Source: Colias croceus
Taxonomy: Eukaryota; Arthropoda; Insecta; Lepidoptera; Pieridae
DNA length: 64,000 nt
NCBI RefSeq assembly: GCF_905220415.1
Contig: NC_059556.1
Location: forward strand, 1,438,501-1,502,500
Direction: 5' to 3'
Part shown: in pieces, positions 40,185-51,219 of the stretch
How positions within the stretch are numbered: position 1 is the first letter of the stretch
Layout: each line of letters begins with the position of its first letter
Notes under the pieces: generated by a model
The model's input: only the letters and a program-made list of their open reading frames with translations
Databases searched by the model: none
Told to the model about the DNA's origin: nothing
Translations under genes and position numbers: made by a program

Positions 40185-40286
40185 ATGGAGCCACAAAAGC
40201 GGCGAAAAGTATCCAGTAAAACACAACTCGCCGAAGCCATCAATCAAATAGCACAAGAAAATATCCTAGAGTTTGATATCCTTTAA
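40185..40286 (+). other. Exon-like 33-codon frame inside the TIR element
   Basis: A pyrimidine tract TTTTTTTCCAG (ending 40180) resembles a splice acceptor. The ATG at 40185 opens a 33-residue frame, MEPQKRRKVSSKTQ then LAEAINQIAQEN, with a basic KRRKV patch like a nuclear localisation signal and a possible short helix. The frame stops at 40284-40286 before a GT donor is evident. It may be the decayed first coding exon of the element's transposase. Function unknown. Confidence 0.3.
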
Positions 40287-40456
40287 TTTAATATATTATG
40301 TACATAATATTATATTAATAGTATTATGTTGATTAATTTAAAAGTTTATAATTATTTAGTTCATTACTAAGAAGTATTCATTTGTTTTATTAAAAATAAA
40401 TATAATAAAAAAAATACGAATATATTTGCATTTTTATTTCATTTTATTAAGATCGG

Positions 40457-40530
40457 TAATCATCATCATCACTAGCTTCTATACATTCCATTGCTGGAAA
40501 AAGCCTCCTCGCACATACGATCGGGAATAG
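40457..40530 (-). repeat. Short retroelement 3' fragment with (GAT)n
   Basis: ATCATCATCATCAC followed by CATTCCATTGCTGG and AAAAGCCTCC resembles, at low similarity, the (GAT)n tail region of the SINE family. Confidence 0.4.
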
Positions 40531-40847
40531 CTGCATAAAAATCGTTAATAGCTTCACAGCCATTTTTATGGGTCGGTAATTGCAACAATCGACTAAGTCA
40601 CATTGTAAAATATTTTTTACAAGATAAACCTTTATTTGAATGTATTTGATTCAATAAAAACATTTTTAATGCATAACACTAGCATATAAAATGAAACTAT
40701 AAATCTTTAGAAGAACCAGTATACTTCAAAAATATGGTTGATTTTAAAATTGCCTTAGGGGGGTCGTTAATACCTGCGTTTACCTTAGTCTAATATTAAA
40801 TTATCTGTGCCTAAATTTAGTTAATATATCTAAACGAATATGCAAGC

Positions 40848-41199
40848 ATGATTCACGCTACACCGTGCCGGGGCAGAGCCGTGCCGCAGCCGGGAAAAAA
40901 ATGTATTATATATATTCATACAAATTTCAACGCCATGCCCCGTCCTGGCCCAGTCTGAGCCACGTTCACTTCATACAAAAAGTATACAATATAGCATGAT
41001 TTAGGTACGCTACACCGTTTCGCGACCGGGCCGTACCCCGTCCGGGGCTCGATCAAACATTATTGTATACTTTTTGTATGAAGAGATTCATGTCTGGCCG
41101 TGGCTCGACCGTGCACGGACGGGCCACGGCGTAGAAATGTTGATTTTTGATCCCCCGGACGGGGCACGGCCCGGTAGCGACACGGTGCAGCGTAAATCA
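40848..41199. mobile_element. Pair of inverted MITE copies
   Basis: 41005-41199 is a MITE with inverted repeats of about 50 bp (ACGCTACACCGT, GACCGGGCCGTACCCCGTCC). 40848-41003 is a diverged, truncated copy in the opposite orientation (GATTCACGCTACACCGTGCC to TTCATACAAAAAGTATACAA). Together they form an imperfect large foldback. Non-coding. Confidence 0.6.
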
Positions 41200-43970
41200 A
41201 TCTAAAATAGTAATTACGTTACGCTACAATTTAGCACTCAAATAGTGGATATATAAAGGAATTCATGCAAAATAGAAAATTACGTAACGAAATTCACATG
41301 GGGCGGGTTAGCGTAAGTTTATTACGTTTATGTAAGAACTACGAGCGCATATATTACCGTTCATTGAGCAAGGATTAGACGTACGGTTGAGGCCCTGGAA
41401 TTCAGTCGGCAAATAACGTTTTATGTGACCTTGTTTTAAGTACTTCACACTTATTTTATAAATATCATATTATTAGATATTAGATATGTGATGAGTGATC
41501 TTTGTAAAATAACTATGAAATACACGATGTTGATATACATAAATAGGTAGGTACTTAACTGTTTTCTTATGCTAACGGGTTTTATTTTCGTTCACTCAAA
41601 AACCTAAAAAAAATGAAAGTACCCGTCTTACAAAAATTTAAAATGGCTCAAGGCCTTTAGGAAGTTTTAACACTGTTTTATTATAGAGGTAGTCATATAC
41701 CTGTGCAAGATCAGCAGTGACATACTGCTGATGTTTTAAATATGATTCTTATACTAACCTTTATTTTAAAATGCTCTTAGTATGAAGCTGTTTGGATGAA
41801 CACACAATTTTATTTATAGTAAAAGTAGGGTTTACAAATTACACTTTATTAGCGAAATGAAAGTCCAGCTGGTTGAAAGAAAACATACAAAAATAAATTT
41901 AAATGTGTAAGTTTGGGCCACGCTATTTTAGGGCCCTTAACGCTATTGTAGAGCGAGTCCGTGTAGCTTATAATATGATTTTAGGTCATAAAAAATGCAA
42001 GTTAGGTCAGGCGAGTCGAGGTAAACGGCCTAGTTGGCCTGAACGCTTATTTGAAGGCATTTTTTCGTATTCAATTAATGCTAATTTATGAATAAACGTC
42101 AGATTGAATGGGCTTAGTAATTTCGAGACGTCTGGGATATGCCTTTTGATTCATAATGAATAAAAAAATTAAGAGTACTTGTTTTAGCCAAAGTTTGGGA
42201 GGAAGTTCGAATAATGATCATGGATAATTGGATACTAATGGATAGAAGAACTGTAAAGACAGCTTTTGCATAGATACAGTGAGCAAATAAAACCCATGTT
42301 TTACTGATAAACTATCCTTTGGAACAATTTTTTAATTGGTTATGTAGTTTCTGAGTTTTTCGGTAATGTATATCCTTCCTAGTCACCCGGGGGCAAGAGC
42401 TATTTCAACTGTTTAGGCTAGTTGTTAGGCAAAAAACCTCTTAATAATGTTTTTTTGCATTTGATTTTACACGAGTATTTAAAAATCAATATAAAATTTA
42501 GTGCTCGCGTATTTATATTTATCGAGATAGAGATCTTTTTACTGTAATGTAAAAAAACAAATGTTAAAAAAATAAACCCTTGAAGTAGAAATAAATGCAT
42601 AAAAATTAAAGTAGGATTTATAATGCGATAATTATTTAATAAAACGGGGCTCATGTTATATAAATTACGCTCCACATTAACATAGATAACTAGCTATATA
42701 CTAAAGTACCCATCCATATTTATATTTCCTCACAACGTCCATTCAACTAAATCATATTTCGCCAAATTAGGTCCGCTTATCTAAAGCCATCCCATTACAT
42801 AAGATATTCATAACGCGGGCCAGTGGAAAAACAAGCGAGTTCAAAGAGTTTCTGTCAAGCAAATCATATTAAGTGACTCCTTTGAGAACTGGCTTATTAC
42901 ATATCAACTATAACCGGACCACTTGTAATCTTCCGATTTTTATATTCTGTACGTACATCGGCAGCATTGTATGAATTTTTGAGCGCCTGTGGGAATTGTA
43001 TCGGCATAGACGCGATGTGTCAGATTTACTCAAATTATTCGGCAGGCGCGAGGTTTATGGTTATGTAGTGCTATTTGCTGTTATATATTATGTAGTTTAT
43101 TTCCATAAGCTATTTATGTGACTGGCAGTGCTTTCATGAAACATTCTGTTTCTTGTCGTTGAGTTCGCATCTAGATTCCTTAGAGATGTAACTGAAACTA
43201 CCACTTGAACATTTTATTCAGTAAATGTTCTATTATTTCTTTAAAATTGCATATTGATGTTGTATGGAGGGAAACATTTATTTTTATCAGTTTCTTGGAA
43301 TACGGGAATTTCGAGAAAAATATTTTCACCGTTTGGAATTAAGCTGGAATAAATCTGAAACTTTTATGTTTGACTTACTAAAATTATATTTGTTTTTGTT
43401 AAAAAGTTACTCTTGATATACTAGCCTAATTAATTGATTGTAATATTAAATAGTTTTGCAAATGTGAAGTTAATTTAGTTTTTCTTTACCTTATTGAATC
43501 TTAGCAATTTATTTATTGATTTAACGTAAGTTTAATTCATCATGTTTTGGTTTAATTAGCAAAATAAATGTGAAGCTTTGATTTTCTAAGATTTATTCAT
43601 TAGTTAAATTACTTGTACAAAAATCTTTAGAGAACAAATGAAGAGCTCCAGCTCGGTTACCATAGCAACCAAGTACGTCTTAATTTTTCATTTTTGCATT
43701 TTTTCTTACCTACTAGGTAGTTATTATAGCTTGGATAATATAATCTAAGAATATAATTATAACGATTTTTAATTGTTTTTATTTTACTTTTACATTAGAA
43801 GAGTCCCTTGACCGAATAATAATGAGTCTTCGGATTTACAAGACAACAGATTTTTTTTTGAAATAAAACACAATTAATACAAATACGATTTGTGAATATA
43901 ATAGTTAGTCCTATTTTTTAATACATTCGTTCTATCTATCTTTTATACAAAATTCACTCCAATTGATTCA
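41200..43970. other. AT-rich intergenic DNA
   Basis: 2.8 kb with no repeat terminus or recognisable gene, the longest quiet stretch. Frames at 41903-42091 (+) and 42418-42675 (-) lack motifs. CAGCAGTGACATACTGCTG at 41712-41730 is a short hairpin. Confidence 0.45.
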
Positions 43971-43974
43971 GCGT

Positions 43975-44185
43975 TTCCGAAATTACACCACAGGGCACAG
44001 ACATAGAGAGTAACTTTTGCGTTTATCAAACTACCGCTACGCAGTTTATAAATCATATTGCATTAAACATAAAAACCTTCCTCTTGAACCACTCTTTCTT
44101 TTAAAAACAACCGCATGAAAATCCGTTGCGTACTTTTGAAGATTGATCATACATAGAGACAGACAAGCAGCGACTGCTATAAACT
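43975..44185 (-). mobile_element. Decayed Helitron fragments
   Basis: The block ACCTTCCTCTTGAACCACTC, ATCCGTTGCGTACTTTTGAA and GACAGACAAGCAGCGACTGC matches the B-type body at low identity; 43975-44040 resembles another subfamily's 5' part. Termini are lost. Confidence 0.5.
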
Positions 44186-44186
44186 A

Positions 44187-44222
<36 letters not shown>
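44186..44222. repeat. (GTC)n microsatellite
   Basis: About twelve uninterrupted CGT/GTC trinucleotide units. Confidence 0.95.
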
Positions 44223-44391
44223 TGGCCTATTAAATCTATGGTAGATTATATGTGCAGTTACATTTTAATTCTACGTAGTGACTCTATTATATTGTGTTTT
44301 CGTTTTTATTCGAACAAACACCCGGAACATATAAATTTGTTATAGCTACCTTGCACCTGCAATTACATCCAGTGTAACGTACGGGAGAGGT

Positions 44392-44425
44392 GGAGGGGGG
44401 GTTACGTATGTGGAGGGAGGGGGGT
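44392..44425 (+). other. G-rich tract
   Basis: GGAGGGGGGG and GGAGGGAGGGGGG runs within 34 bases could form a G-quadruplex on the plus strand. No gene is adjacent. Confidence 0.35.
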
Positions 44426-44794
44426 GGTCTATAAATGAAAATCTAGTGCTAAGGAAGATTAACTGTAGCCGTTTATTTCCGCAGCAGTTTTGTTAACTAT
44501 ATCTGATAGGATAAAAATGTTTTAATGGATTTTAAAAGGGATTTGTTATTGGCTTTGTTGTTGTTTGTGATAGTCATAATGTTGAGTTTTAATAATAAGT
44601 TTTTATTTTATTTCTTGTTACGGATGCGTCATGCAATAGATTACTTGTGATAATGAATTAGCATTTAATTCTCGTGTATAAAGAACTAAGGATAAAAACA
44701 CAATTACTTAAATTTATTCTGGTTATTATTGGAAAATAGTAATCGCGTTGAATATTATTTCTTACTACTTGAGTGCTTATTTATTATTTTATTT
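44426..44794. other. Intergenic DNA
   Basis: Nothing recognisable. Confidence 0.35.
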
Positions 44795-45194
44795 ATTGGT
44801 CTTAACGAGATGATATAAAGCCTTCCTTGATAAATAAAATAAATAAATAAAATAAAAATCGTTTATTTGGAAACAATTCATAAATACAAAACAAATTAGA
44901 CACGACGATCGCCTCAACTAGGAACATTCCTGTGCTAGAGACGTTCGACGCCTTCCTCTCCAGACTTAGCCAGTATTGTTTAGTTAACTTACATACTAGT
45001 AGACTTTACATATTTCCTAAAGTACAGAATAATTAGTAACAAATTGATTATAGAAAATGTGATATATATCCTCTGGGTTTCCACGGTAAATAGAATATCT
45101 AACAGTGAAATAATTTTATAAATCGGACCCGTGGTTCCTGAGATTAGAGCGTTAAAGCCAACAAACAAATTACTCTATATAATATTAATATAGA
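44795..45194 (-). mobile_element. Helitron split by a LINE 3' end
   Basis: 44795-44834 (TTGGTCTTAACGAGATGATA) and 45085-45194 (ATCTAACAGTGAAATAATTT to the 5' end) are two parts of one A-type Helitron. Between them 44838-45083 begins with AAATAAATAAAATAAAAATC, a minus-strand LINE 3' tail. TAAATA on both sides suggests a short target duplication. The hairpin and CTAG end are missing. Confidence 0.5.
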
Positions 45195-45412
45195 TAAAAA
45201 CTATTAATATTAAACAGTTGTTTATAAGCGATACGAAATTTTTAAGTTGTTAAAAAGCAGCTAGAGATTTCATTGAAAGAAAACTCACGTAATAAGGAAT
45301 AATAATTTAGGTTGTTTTTCTTCAGAATATGAATTAGGATTATGCGGACTTTTGTATGGAACTTTTTTATACTTACATTAAAAGTTTTTCAAGTGTTTAT
45401 GAATTTTAACCG
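45195..45412. other. Intergenic DNA
   Basis: Nothing recognisable. Confidence 0.3.
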
Positions 45413-45480
45413 ACTTAAAAAAGGAGGAAATTCTCATTTCGGCCAGTATATTTTTTTTACCAACCACCATACCTACGGAG
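45413..45480 (-). repeat. Fragment of the AACCGACTTCAAA MITE
   Basis: ACCGACTTAAAAAAGGAGGA and TTCGGCCAGTATATTTTTTT match the end of 55587-55850 with mutations. Confidence 0.55.
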
Positions 45481-46128
45481 TTATTGACGACAAGTAGGTA
45501 CCATAATAAAACGTGTTTTATTCCTGTATGGTCTCATGAACTACTGAACTGATTTTAATAAAACTTTGCACAATTTAACCAAAGAATGATAGGATATAAT
45601 ATCTCAATTACGATAAACAATAGGTTGACTGGTAGAAATCGCTTATAAACGATTAGGCTGATAAGTAAGTTAATGCTTTCTACTTTCCATTCTGTATTAA
45701 GTAAATTGTATTGTATTTGATTTTCTAGTTCGATGCCCGAAATCTTAAAAAAAATGAACAAATTGGACGTCAGAATTTCTTAAACGTTTATTAAAACAAT
45801 AACTACAATTGAATGAAATATAATTCAATATAACATTATTGATATTCACGACCACACACTTGGCGGTCATCTTGTTAACTTGCCAAACACGATTGCCAGC
45901 AGCCATTTATTGCGGAGTTGCTATATTTTCTATGCGAATAGCTCAAATTTGTGTTTTAAGAGTGCCCGTGCGTGTGTTGATTAAAATTTAAAATAATTTT
46001 TAGCTTATATGCTAGTGAGGTCTAATGTATGAAAAAAAGTTTCATCAAAATCTGTTTAGTGGTTTTCTAGGTTTGCGTGAACCTTCGGTAATAGATAAAC
46101 TTCTTTAGTTCTTCTACTATATAGCGCA
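45481..46128. other. Intergenic DNA
   Basis: No gene. 46025-46080 (GTTTCATCAAAATCTGTTTA) may be a decayed Helitron body segment. Confidence 0.35.
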
Positions 46129-46365
46129 CTAGTTCACCGCCCGCGGCTTCGCCCGCTCTGTCTAAAACCTAATAATTTATAAGTATATTATCTTTGGTAC
46201 CTTACCGTCTATTACCTTCTCATATATTACCTTCTATTAGACCTTCTTCTTGAATCACTCTATCTATTAAAAAAACCGCATCAAAATCCGTTGCATAGTT
46301 TTAGATTTAAGCGTACAGGGATATAGGGATACAGAGAAAGCGACTTTGTTTTACACTATGTAATA
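46129..46365 (-). mobile_element. Helitron with internal duplication
   Basis: CTAG 46129-46132, CCCGCGGCTTCGCCCGC, B-type body. An extra stretch at 46195-46245 repeats TACCTTCTATTA-like units. The 5' end is decayed near ACACTATGTAATA. Confidence 0.7.
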
Positions 46366-46378
46366 TGTATATTGTATA

Positions 46379-46713
46379 CTAGCAGTCCGCCCCGGCTTCG
46401 CCCGTGGTACATGTTTACGTTTTATCTACATAGGATCCATCCTCGTACTTCAAGAAATATAATAAAAAAAGAATTATCGAAATCGGTTCAGCCGTTCTCG
46501 AGTTATGCGCTTTCCAACACATTTTGCGATTCATCTTAATATATATAAATCTCGTGTCACAATGTTTTTCCTCAATGGAAATAAACCACTTAACCAATTA
46601 TAATAAAATTCACACACCATGTCCAGTTCGATCCAACTTGAGAGATAGGATAGTTTAAAGCACAAAGCGGGCGAAGCCGCGGACGGAAAGCTAGTTTTTA
46701 TATATAAAAAAGA
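46379..46713 (-). mobile_element. Helitron interrupted by another Helitron
   Basis: CTAG 46379-46382, CCGCCCCGGCTTCGCCCG hairpin, body to GCGATTCA at 46533. Then a plus-strand Helitron intervenes, and TTTTTATATATAAAAAAGA (46695-46713) completes the element. Sister copies read GATTCATTTTTATAT without a break. Confidence 0.75.
46534..46694 (+). mobile_element. Inner Helitron with exact A|T junctions
   Basis: TCTTAATATATATAAATC starts at 46534 directly after the A of the outer element. The 3' end is GCGGGCGAAGCCGCGGAC and CTAG 46691-46694, followed by the T of the outer element. It is the same subfamily as 1205-1372. Confidence 0.85.
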
Positions 46714-46840
46714 TGTGTAATGTGTATCCTTATTTGTACTTTTTTCTGTGGTGTACAATAAAGAATTTTTGTTTGTTTGTTTGTTTAAAACTACGTAGAG
46801 CTTATTGCTCTATGTGAAGGGATTATAATTTTATGGATAA
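46714..46840. other. Short spacer with (TTTG)n
   Basis: GTGTACAATAAAGAATTTTT followed by TTTG units (46769-46787) looks like the 3' end of a small retroelement. Confidence 0.35.
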
Positions 46841-47009
46841 CTAGCGGTCCGCCCCGGCTTCGCCCGTGGTACATATTAACGTTTTCTCTACATAAGAACC
46901 ATCCTCGTACTTCAAGGAATATAATAAAAAAAGAATTATCGAAATCGGTTCAGCCGTTCTCGAGTTATGGAATTACAACGAAAAGTGGCATTGATTTTTA
47001 TATATTAGA
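46841..47009 (-). mobile_element. Non-autonomous Helitron, complete ends
   Basis: CTAG 46841-46844 after A, CCGCCCCGGCTTCGCCCG hairpin, ACGTTTTCTCTACATAAGAA body, minus-strand 5' end TCTAATATATAAAAATC before T. About 20 bp near the 5' end differ from sister copies (GAATTACAACGAAAAGTGGC). Confidence 0.8.
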
Positions 47010-47619
47010 TTAAGAAAAATTAACACTTTTAAGTCGAAGTCATTTTTATATAACATCACTCTCTAAATTATTCATGACAATACAATTAAATAACTTTTAA
47101 ATAACTGAAAATGAATAATGTTTTTTCAATCATTTAAATGGATACCATTATTCATCAAAAATAAAGTTTCAAATTACACAAAATATAAAAATGATAGTGC
47201 AAAAACCGCGCACTTTACAATACTAGGAAATTTGTATAATATTTATTTGTCCCGTCACCTGTCAATCATACTTTAGATGGCGTCATGTTTTGACATGCCA
47301 TTTGAAAACTTTCACTTTATGAATATTGTTTTTATAACACCTGAGGGTAGGTCGGATTTAAACAACACGTCGCGTTATTGAAATTCGTTATAAAAATATT
47401 TTATGCAAAGAAAATATGGTTAAGTTCGTGCGGTTGTGTTAGTGATGGGTTCCGTAACTAAAATAAATATAAACTTCAACTAATCAAAAATAGATTATCA
47501 TATTCGTTAATACGAATGATAATTCATTAGTGAAAAATGTTTTATAGTATATTCCTCTATCTTAAAACTATGAATTCCCATTTTGCAAATCAATATAATC
47601 TTTGTAATTTTATTAAAAA
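47010..47619. other. Intergenic DNA
   Basis: AT-rich; no repeat termini recognised. Confidence 0.4.
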
Positions 47620-47792
47620 CTAGCGGTCTGCCCCGGCTTCGCCCGTGGTACATATTCACGTTTTCTCTACATAAGAACCATCCTCGTACTTCAAGGAATA
47701 TAATAAAAAAAATAATTAAAGAAATCGGTTCAGCCGTTCTAAAGTTATGCGCTTACCAACACATTTTGGGATTCATTTTTATATTATAAAGA
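47620..47792 (-). mobile_element. Non-autonomous Helitron, complete ends
   Basis: CTAG 47620-47623, CTGCCCCGGCTTCGCCCG hairpin, same body as 46841, minus-strand 5' end TCTTTATAATATAAAAATG before T. Confidence 0.8.
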
Positions 47793-48242
47793 TATAGTTA
47801 GTAGTATGATAGAGAAATGTAGAGTTTATATTTTATTTGCAAGGTCAGATATAAGCATTTTCCGTTTTATAGATCAACTTGTTGTTAGCAAATAGCTGAA
47901 ATATTTCTATAATAATCGATAGATTTTTTAAATTTAAATTCATTCCAGAATGAACTCTACATAAACAGTTATATTCATACACAGTCATAATTTCTTGCCA
48001 TTTAACGAATTATTATTATTAGTTACCTAATATTTCAAAAGAAGTCTCAGCTTTATTAATTCTTTACCAAAAATAATGAACCCTAAACGCAAAATAACAT
48101 CCATTATCGACGACATTTTTTTACATATTTTACAAGTCTTCATATTTACTGTCGTTTATAAAAGAAACGAAATATTGAGATACCTTAAATGTTCTATATA
48201 TTATGACAAGTCGATTGGCAGAAAGGTTATATTCAATATTTT
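47793..48242. other. Intergenic DNA
   Basis: No recognisable feature; the 78-residue frame from 48076 runs into repeats. Confidence 0.4.
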
Positions 48243-48570
48243 ATTCAGTTCTTTGGCATATTATGTTACAAGCCTGCCGCCCGCGGCTTCGTCCGCTTTG
48301 TCTAAAACCTAATAAATTACATACTAGAATCTTCGTCGAGAATCACTCTATCTATTTAAAAAACCGCATCAAAATCCGTTAAGTATATGGTTTTAAAGAT
48401 TTAAGCATACACAGCAGCAGACATGATTTAAAAAGAGCAACTGTGGAGTTTCTTGCCGGTTCATCTTTATAGATACTGCTTTCCGAATCGGTGGTAAATA
48501 TAAAAAATATATAATGACGATTCAAAATTGCTTCAAGAAGAAGTCTGATTAAATAAATAAATGTTTGAGC
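48243..48570 (+). repeat. LINE 3' UTR interrupted by a Helitron
   Basis: 48246-48267 (CAGTTCTTTGGCATATTATG) and 48419-48570 (ACATGATTTAAAAAGAGCAA to ATAAATGTTTGAG) match the 3' UTR of the LINE at 4871-5117. The minus-strand Helitron at 48270-48411 sits between them. Confidence 0.75.
48270..48411 (-). mobile_element. B-type Helitron, decayed ends
   Basis: CCGCCCGCGGCTTCGTCCGC hairpin, CCTAATAAATTACATAC body, up to GATTTAAGCATACACAG. The CTAG has mutated (AAGCC) and the 5' end is missing. Confidence 0.65.
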
Positions 48571-49002
48571 GCTAGTTTATTTTGATCGATTTTTCAAAGG
48601 CCGACATAGTTAATTAAAAATGGTTATGACTTTGATGGTTATGTCCAGTAATTGAAAGTCCTTCATTTATTCATACAATGAGACTAGTTTTAGAACTTTT
48701 CAATCGAATTAAATAACAATTAAGAGCCATTAGACAATAAAATTGTTTCGAAAAGTTGGTAAGAAACTGATAAATTTGTTTTTAATTACCATACATTTAC
48801 CTATTAGAAGTTAATTGTTGTTTATTATACCCATTGATTATGGTTTTATCTGCCTAAAAGTAATATAAGTTTTTCGAGGACATTCTATTTCCTGTATTAT
48901 AATAATTAATTAATAATATCAACTATGTTTCTATAAAATTTCAGCTTTTAAGTTTAATTACATACAAAAATTTTTATAAAACAGAAACAAACATTCCCAC
49001 TA
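48571..49002. other. Intergenic DNA
   Basis: Nothing recognisable. Confidence 0.35.
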
Positions 49003-49192
49003 TCTATATTAAGAAGCTGAAAAGTTTGTTTGAACGCGCAAATCTCGAGTACTACTGGACCGATTTGAAATATTCTTTCGGTGTTAGATAGCTAATATAA
49101 CGAGGAAGGCTATAGGCTTATATAATATCATCTCGCTACGACCAACAGGAGTTGGAGGAGGCCACGCGGGTGAAACCGCGCGGAGCAGCTTG
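49003..49192 (+). mobile_element. A-type Helitron with CTTG end
   Basis: TCTATATTAAGAAGCTGAAA after A, body TTCGGTGTTAGATAGC, hairpin GCGGGTGAAACCGCGCGG and CTTG (49189-49192). Confidence 0.7.
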
Positions 49193-49489
49193 CCAGATAT
49201 TATATTATAGTACCTAGGAACTAGAACATCTCAAGTTTTACCAAAGCAGTACCAAGATAGTTATCGACCCATATTATCGTATAGTACATGCCCTAAAATG
49301 TGAAAAAACTCCATACATATTTTAGTGTTAGTTTTCTCAAACGTGAAAGGTTGTTTTCGGTTAAGTGCCGCCGTTGACCAAAGCCTGTGGTCAGCTTTGT
49401 TTTAGTTATCTGCGAAATTTAATGCTAATAAGTATTTTGATAGTACTTTTAAGTCCTTAAAGTATCCGCATAATGCTTTTATTAAATAA
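49193..49489. other. Intergenic DNA
   Basis: Nothing recognisable. Confidence 0.35.
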
Positions 49490-49692
49490 GCTAGATTTAG
49501 AAAAACCCGCATAGTTCCTGATCGTGTGGGATTTCCGGTATAAAAATTAGCCTATGTCTTATTCTGAGTCTTCAGCTATCTACATACCAAATTTCATTGT
49601 AATCGGTTCAGTAGTATTTCCGTGAAAGAGTAAGAAACATCCATCCATTCGCCCATCCATCCTCACAAACTTTCGCAGTTATAATACGTAGA
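49490..49692 (-). mobile_element. Helitron lacking its 3' hairpin
   Basis: AAAAACCCGCATAGTTCCTG through ATCCATCCATTCGCCCATCC to minus-strand 5' TCTACGTATTATAACTGCG. The hairpin region is deleted after GCTAGATTTAG. Confidence 0.6.
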
Positions 49693-50057
49693 TGTGTGTA
49701 TGTGTGATTTTGATGAAATTTGGCACAGACAATCTTTAGACCCTGAGAAAGAACATAGGCTACCTGTTTTTTTTTTTTTTTTTTTAATTGTTTGATAGGA
49801 AAGCGCTTGACCACTATCTCGCCTGATGGAAAGCTGAGATGTGGCCTAAGATGGAGCGCGCTTTCCTAGAAGGTACCTGTTCACTCTTTTCTTGAAGACC
49901 TCCATATTGTACTCGTCGGGGAACACAGACTCAGGAAGCATGTTCCAGTCCCTCGCGGTTCGAATGAAGAATGTCGATCCAAACCGCTTTGTCTTTCTTT
50001 TTGTTTTTTTTTTATTACGAAATATGTACCACGGGCGAAGCCGGGGCAGACCACTAG
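49693..50057 (+). mobile_element. Helitron split by a retroelement fragment
   Basis: 49710-49762 (GATGAAATTTGGCACAGACA, GAACATAGGCTACCT) and 50020-50057 (GTACCACGGGCGAAGCCGGG, CTAG 50054-50057) are one Helitron. The insert 49764-50019 is T-rich at both ends and holds CGCCTGATGGAAAGC and GGTACCTGTTCACTC, a segment I associate with lepidopteran retroelement 3' regions. Confidence 0.6.
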
Positions 50058-50555
50058 TTTAAAATATACGAAAAAAGTACATATAAGTAGTTAGCCTAGA
50101 TGTAATATCAAAATGCGAAATAAATAAAAACTTCTATAATTATCTTTGACTTGTTGACAGTAGATGTGATAAGACCCATGAAATAGAAAGTATAAGAGAT
50201 ATTTTCTTGAAAGTAAATTTTATCATAAAAAATATGTCTATTCCTTCACTCAAACATTATTATGAAAGGAAAATTTTTGCAAAATTTTCCGTTACTACTT
50301 TTCTGTTATGATTCGTCGTATTTTAAAATATACTTGATCCAAGATAAATAAAATCCGACATAAAAACATTTTTTAATTTGAACCAGTAGCTGCTGAGATT
50401 TACTTTTTATTACTATTGTTTACAAACAAACTCTAGAACTTTCAGTATTTGTATAGTCTCAAACCATATAAATATAAATCAACTCATAAATCAATTCATT
50501 TAACTTTAAAGACAATATGGTGAATAATAAATAAAGAAGTGCAGCAACACATTTT
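50058..50555. other. Intergenic DNA
   Basis: AT-rich; nothing recognised. Confidence 0.35.
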
Positions 50556-50695
50556 AAATAATGGTTGCTGCTTTGCTGACGGGGAGTCCTTTTTGCCTCC
50601 ATTACTATCTTTTTTTTTCTGTTTTGTGTATTAATTACTAAGAGTTACATGGTGGCAAATAAAACGATTTCTATTTCTATTTCTATTTCTAATAT
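50556..50695 (+). repeat. Retroelement 3' end with (TTTCTA)n tail
   Basis: TGACGGGGAGTCCTTTTTGC, GTGGCAAATAAAACG and tandem TTTCTA units form a typical retroelement tail. Confidence 0.5.
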
Positions 50696-50891
50696 TAAAA
50701 ACCATATCATTGCAAATTTGTTTTGGATCTACTTTGGTAAATTTTTATTTCTTTTTTTTTATGTATAATTGCAAACATTCATGCATCAGAAATTGTAATT
50801 CATTTTTTCATGATATTGTTAATTGTTATCCGTTTAAATATACGATTGTTGTAATTTCCTATAAGTGAAGAAACATATATATTGTTATTAT

Positions 50892-51208
50892 CATCATCAT
50901 CATCATCATCAGCCCATATACGTTCCCACTGCTGGGACACGGGCCTCCTATGAGGGTACAGGCCATAATCCACCACGCTGGCCAAGTGCGGGTTGGCGGA
51001 TGACACATGTCGTCGAACTTTTTAATTCTTCGACATGTCGGTTTCCTCACGATGTTTTCCTTCACCGTTCGAGCTGTGGTGATGTTACAACATGCGCAGA
51101 TAAATTGAAAAATCAATTTATTTCCTGCGCGCTCGCCTGGTCTCGAACCACGGACTTATCGATTCGAAGTCCGAGGTCTCACCACTGAGCCACCACTGCT
51201 CATTGCTG
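50892..51208 (-). mobile_element. Full-length tRNA-derived SINE
   Basis: On the minus strand: head GAGCAGTGGTGGCTCAGTGG (A box), B-box region GGTTCGAGACCAGGCG, body with CGACATGTGTCATCCGCC and GTCCCAGCAGTGGGAACG, and a (GAT)n tail. It is flanked by the perfect 11-bp duplication ATTGTTATTAT (50881-50891, 51209-51219). Transcribed by RNA polymerase III if active; it needs a LINE for mobility. Confidence 0.92.
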
Positions 51209-51219
51209 ATTGTTATTAT

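Larger units (their letters stand above)
39188..40785. mobile_element. 1.6-kb TIR element with dispersed GGTCGGTAAT motif
   Basis: AGGTAAACGCAG...ACGACCC at the left and its inverse GGGTCGTTAATACCTGCG...ACCT at the right form inverted repeats of about 26 bp, flanked by TA on both sides. The 10-14-bp motif (A)TGGGTCGGTAAT or its inverse recurs about ten times inside (near 39207, 39233, 39611, 39752, 39972, 40014, 40026, 40058, 40453, 40570). This kind of subterminal and internal motif is typically where a transposase binds. A short exon-like frame lies at 40185-40286 and a SINE-like fragment at 40457-40530. The superfamily is unresolved. Confidence 0.65.

Noticed and set aside
50865..51188. 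107-codon frame starting with a histidine run
   Set aside because: Antisense reading of the SINE and its (GAT)n tail.
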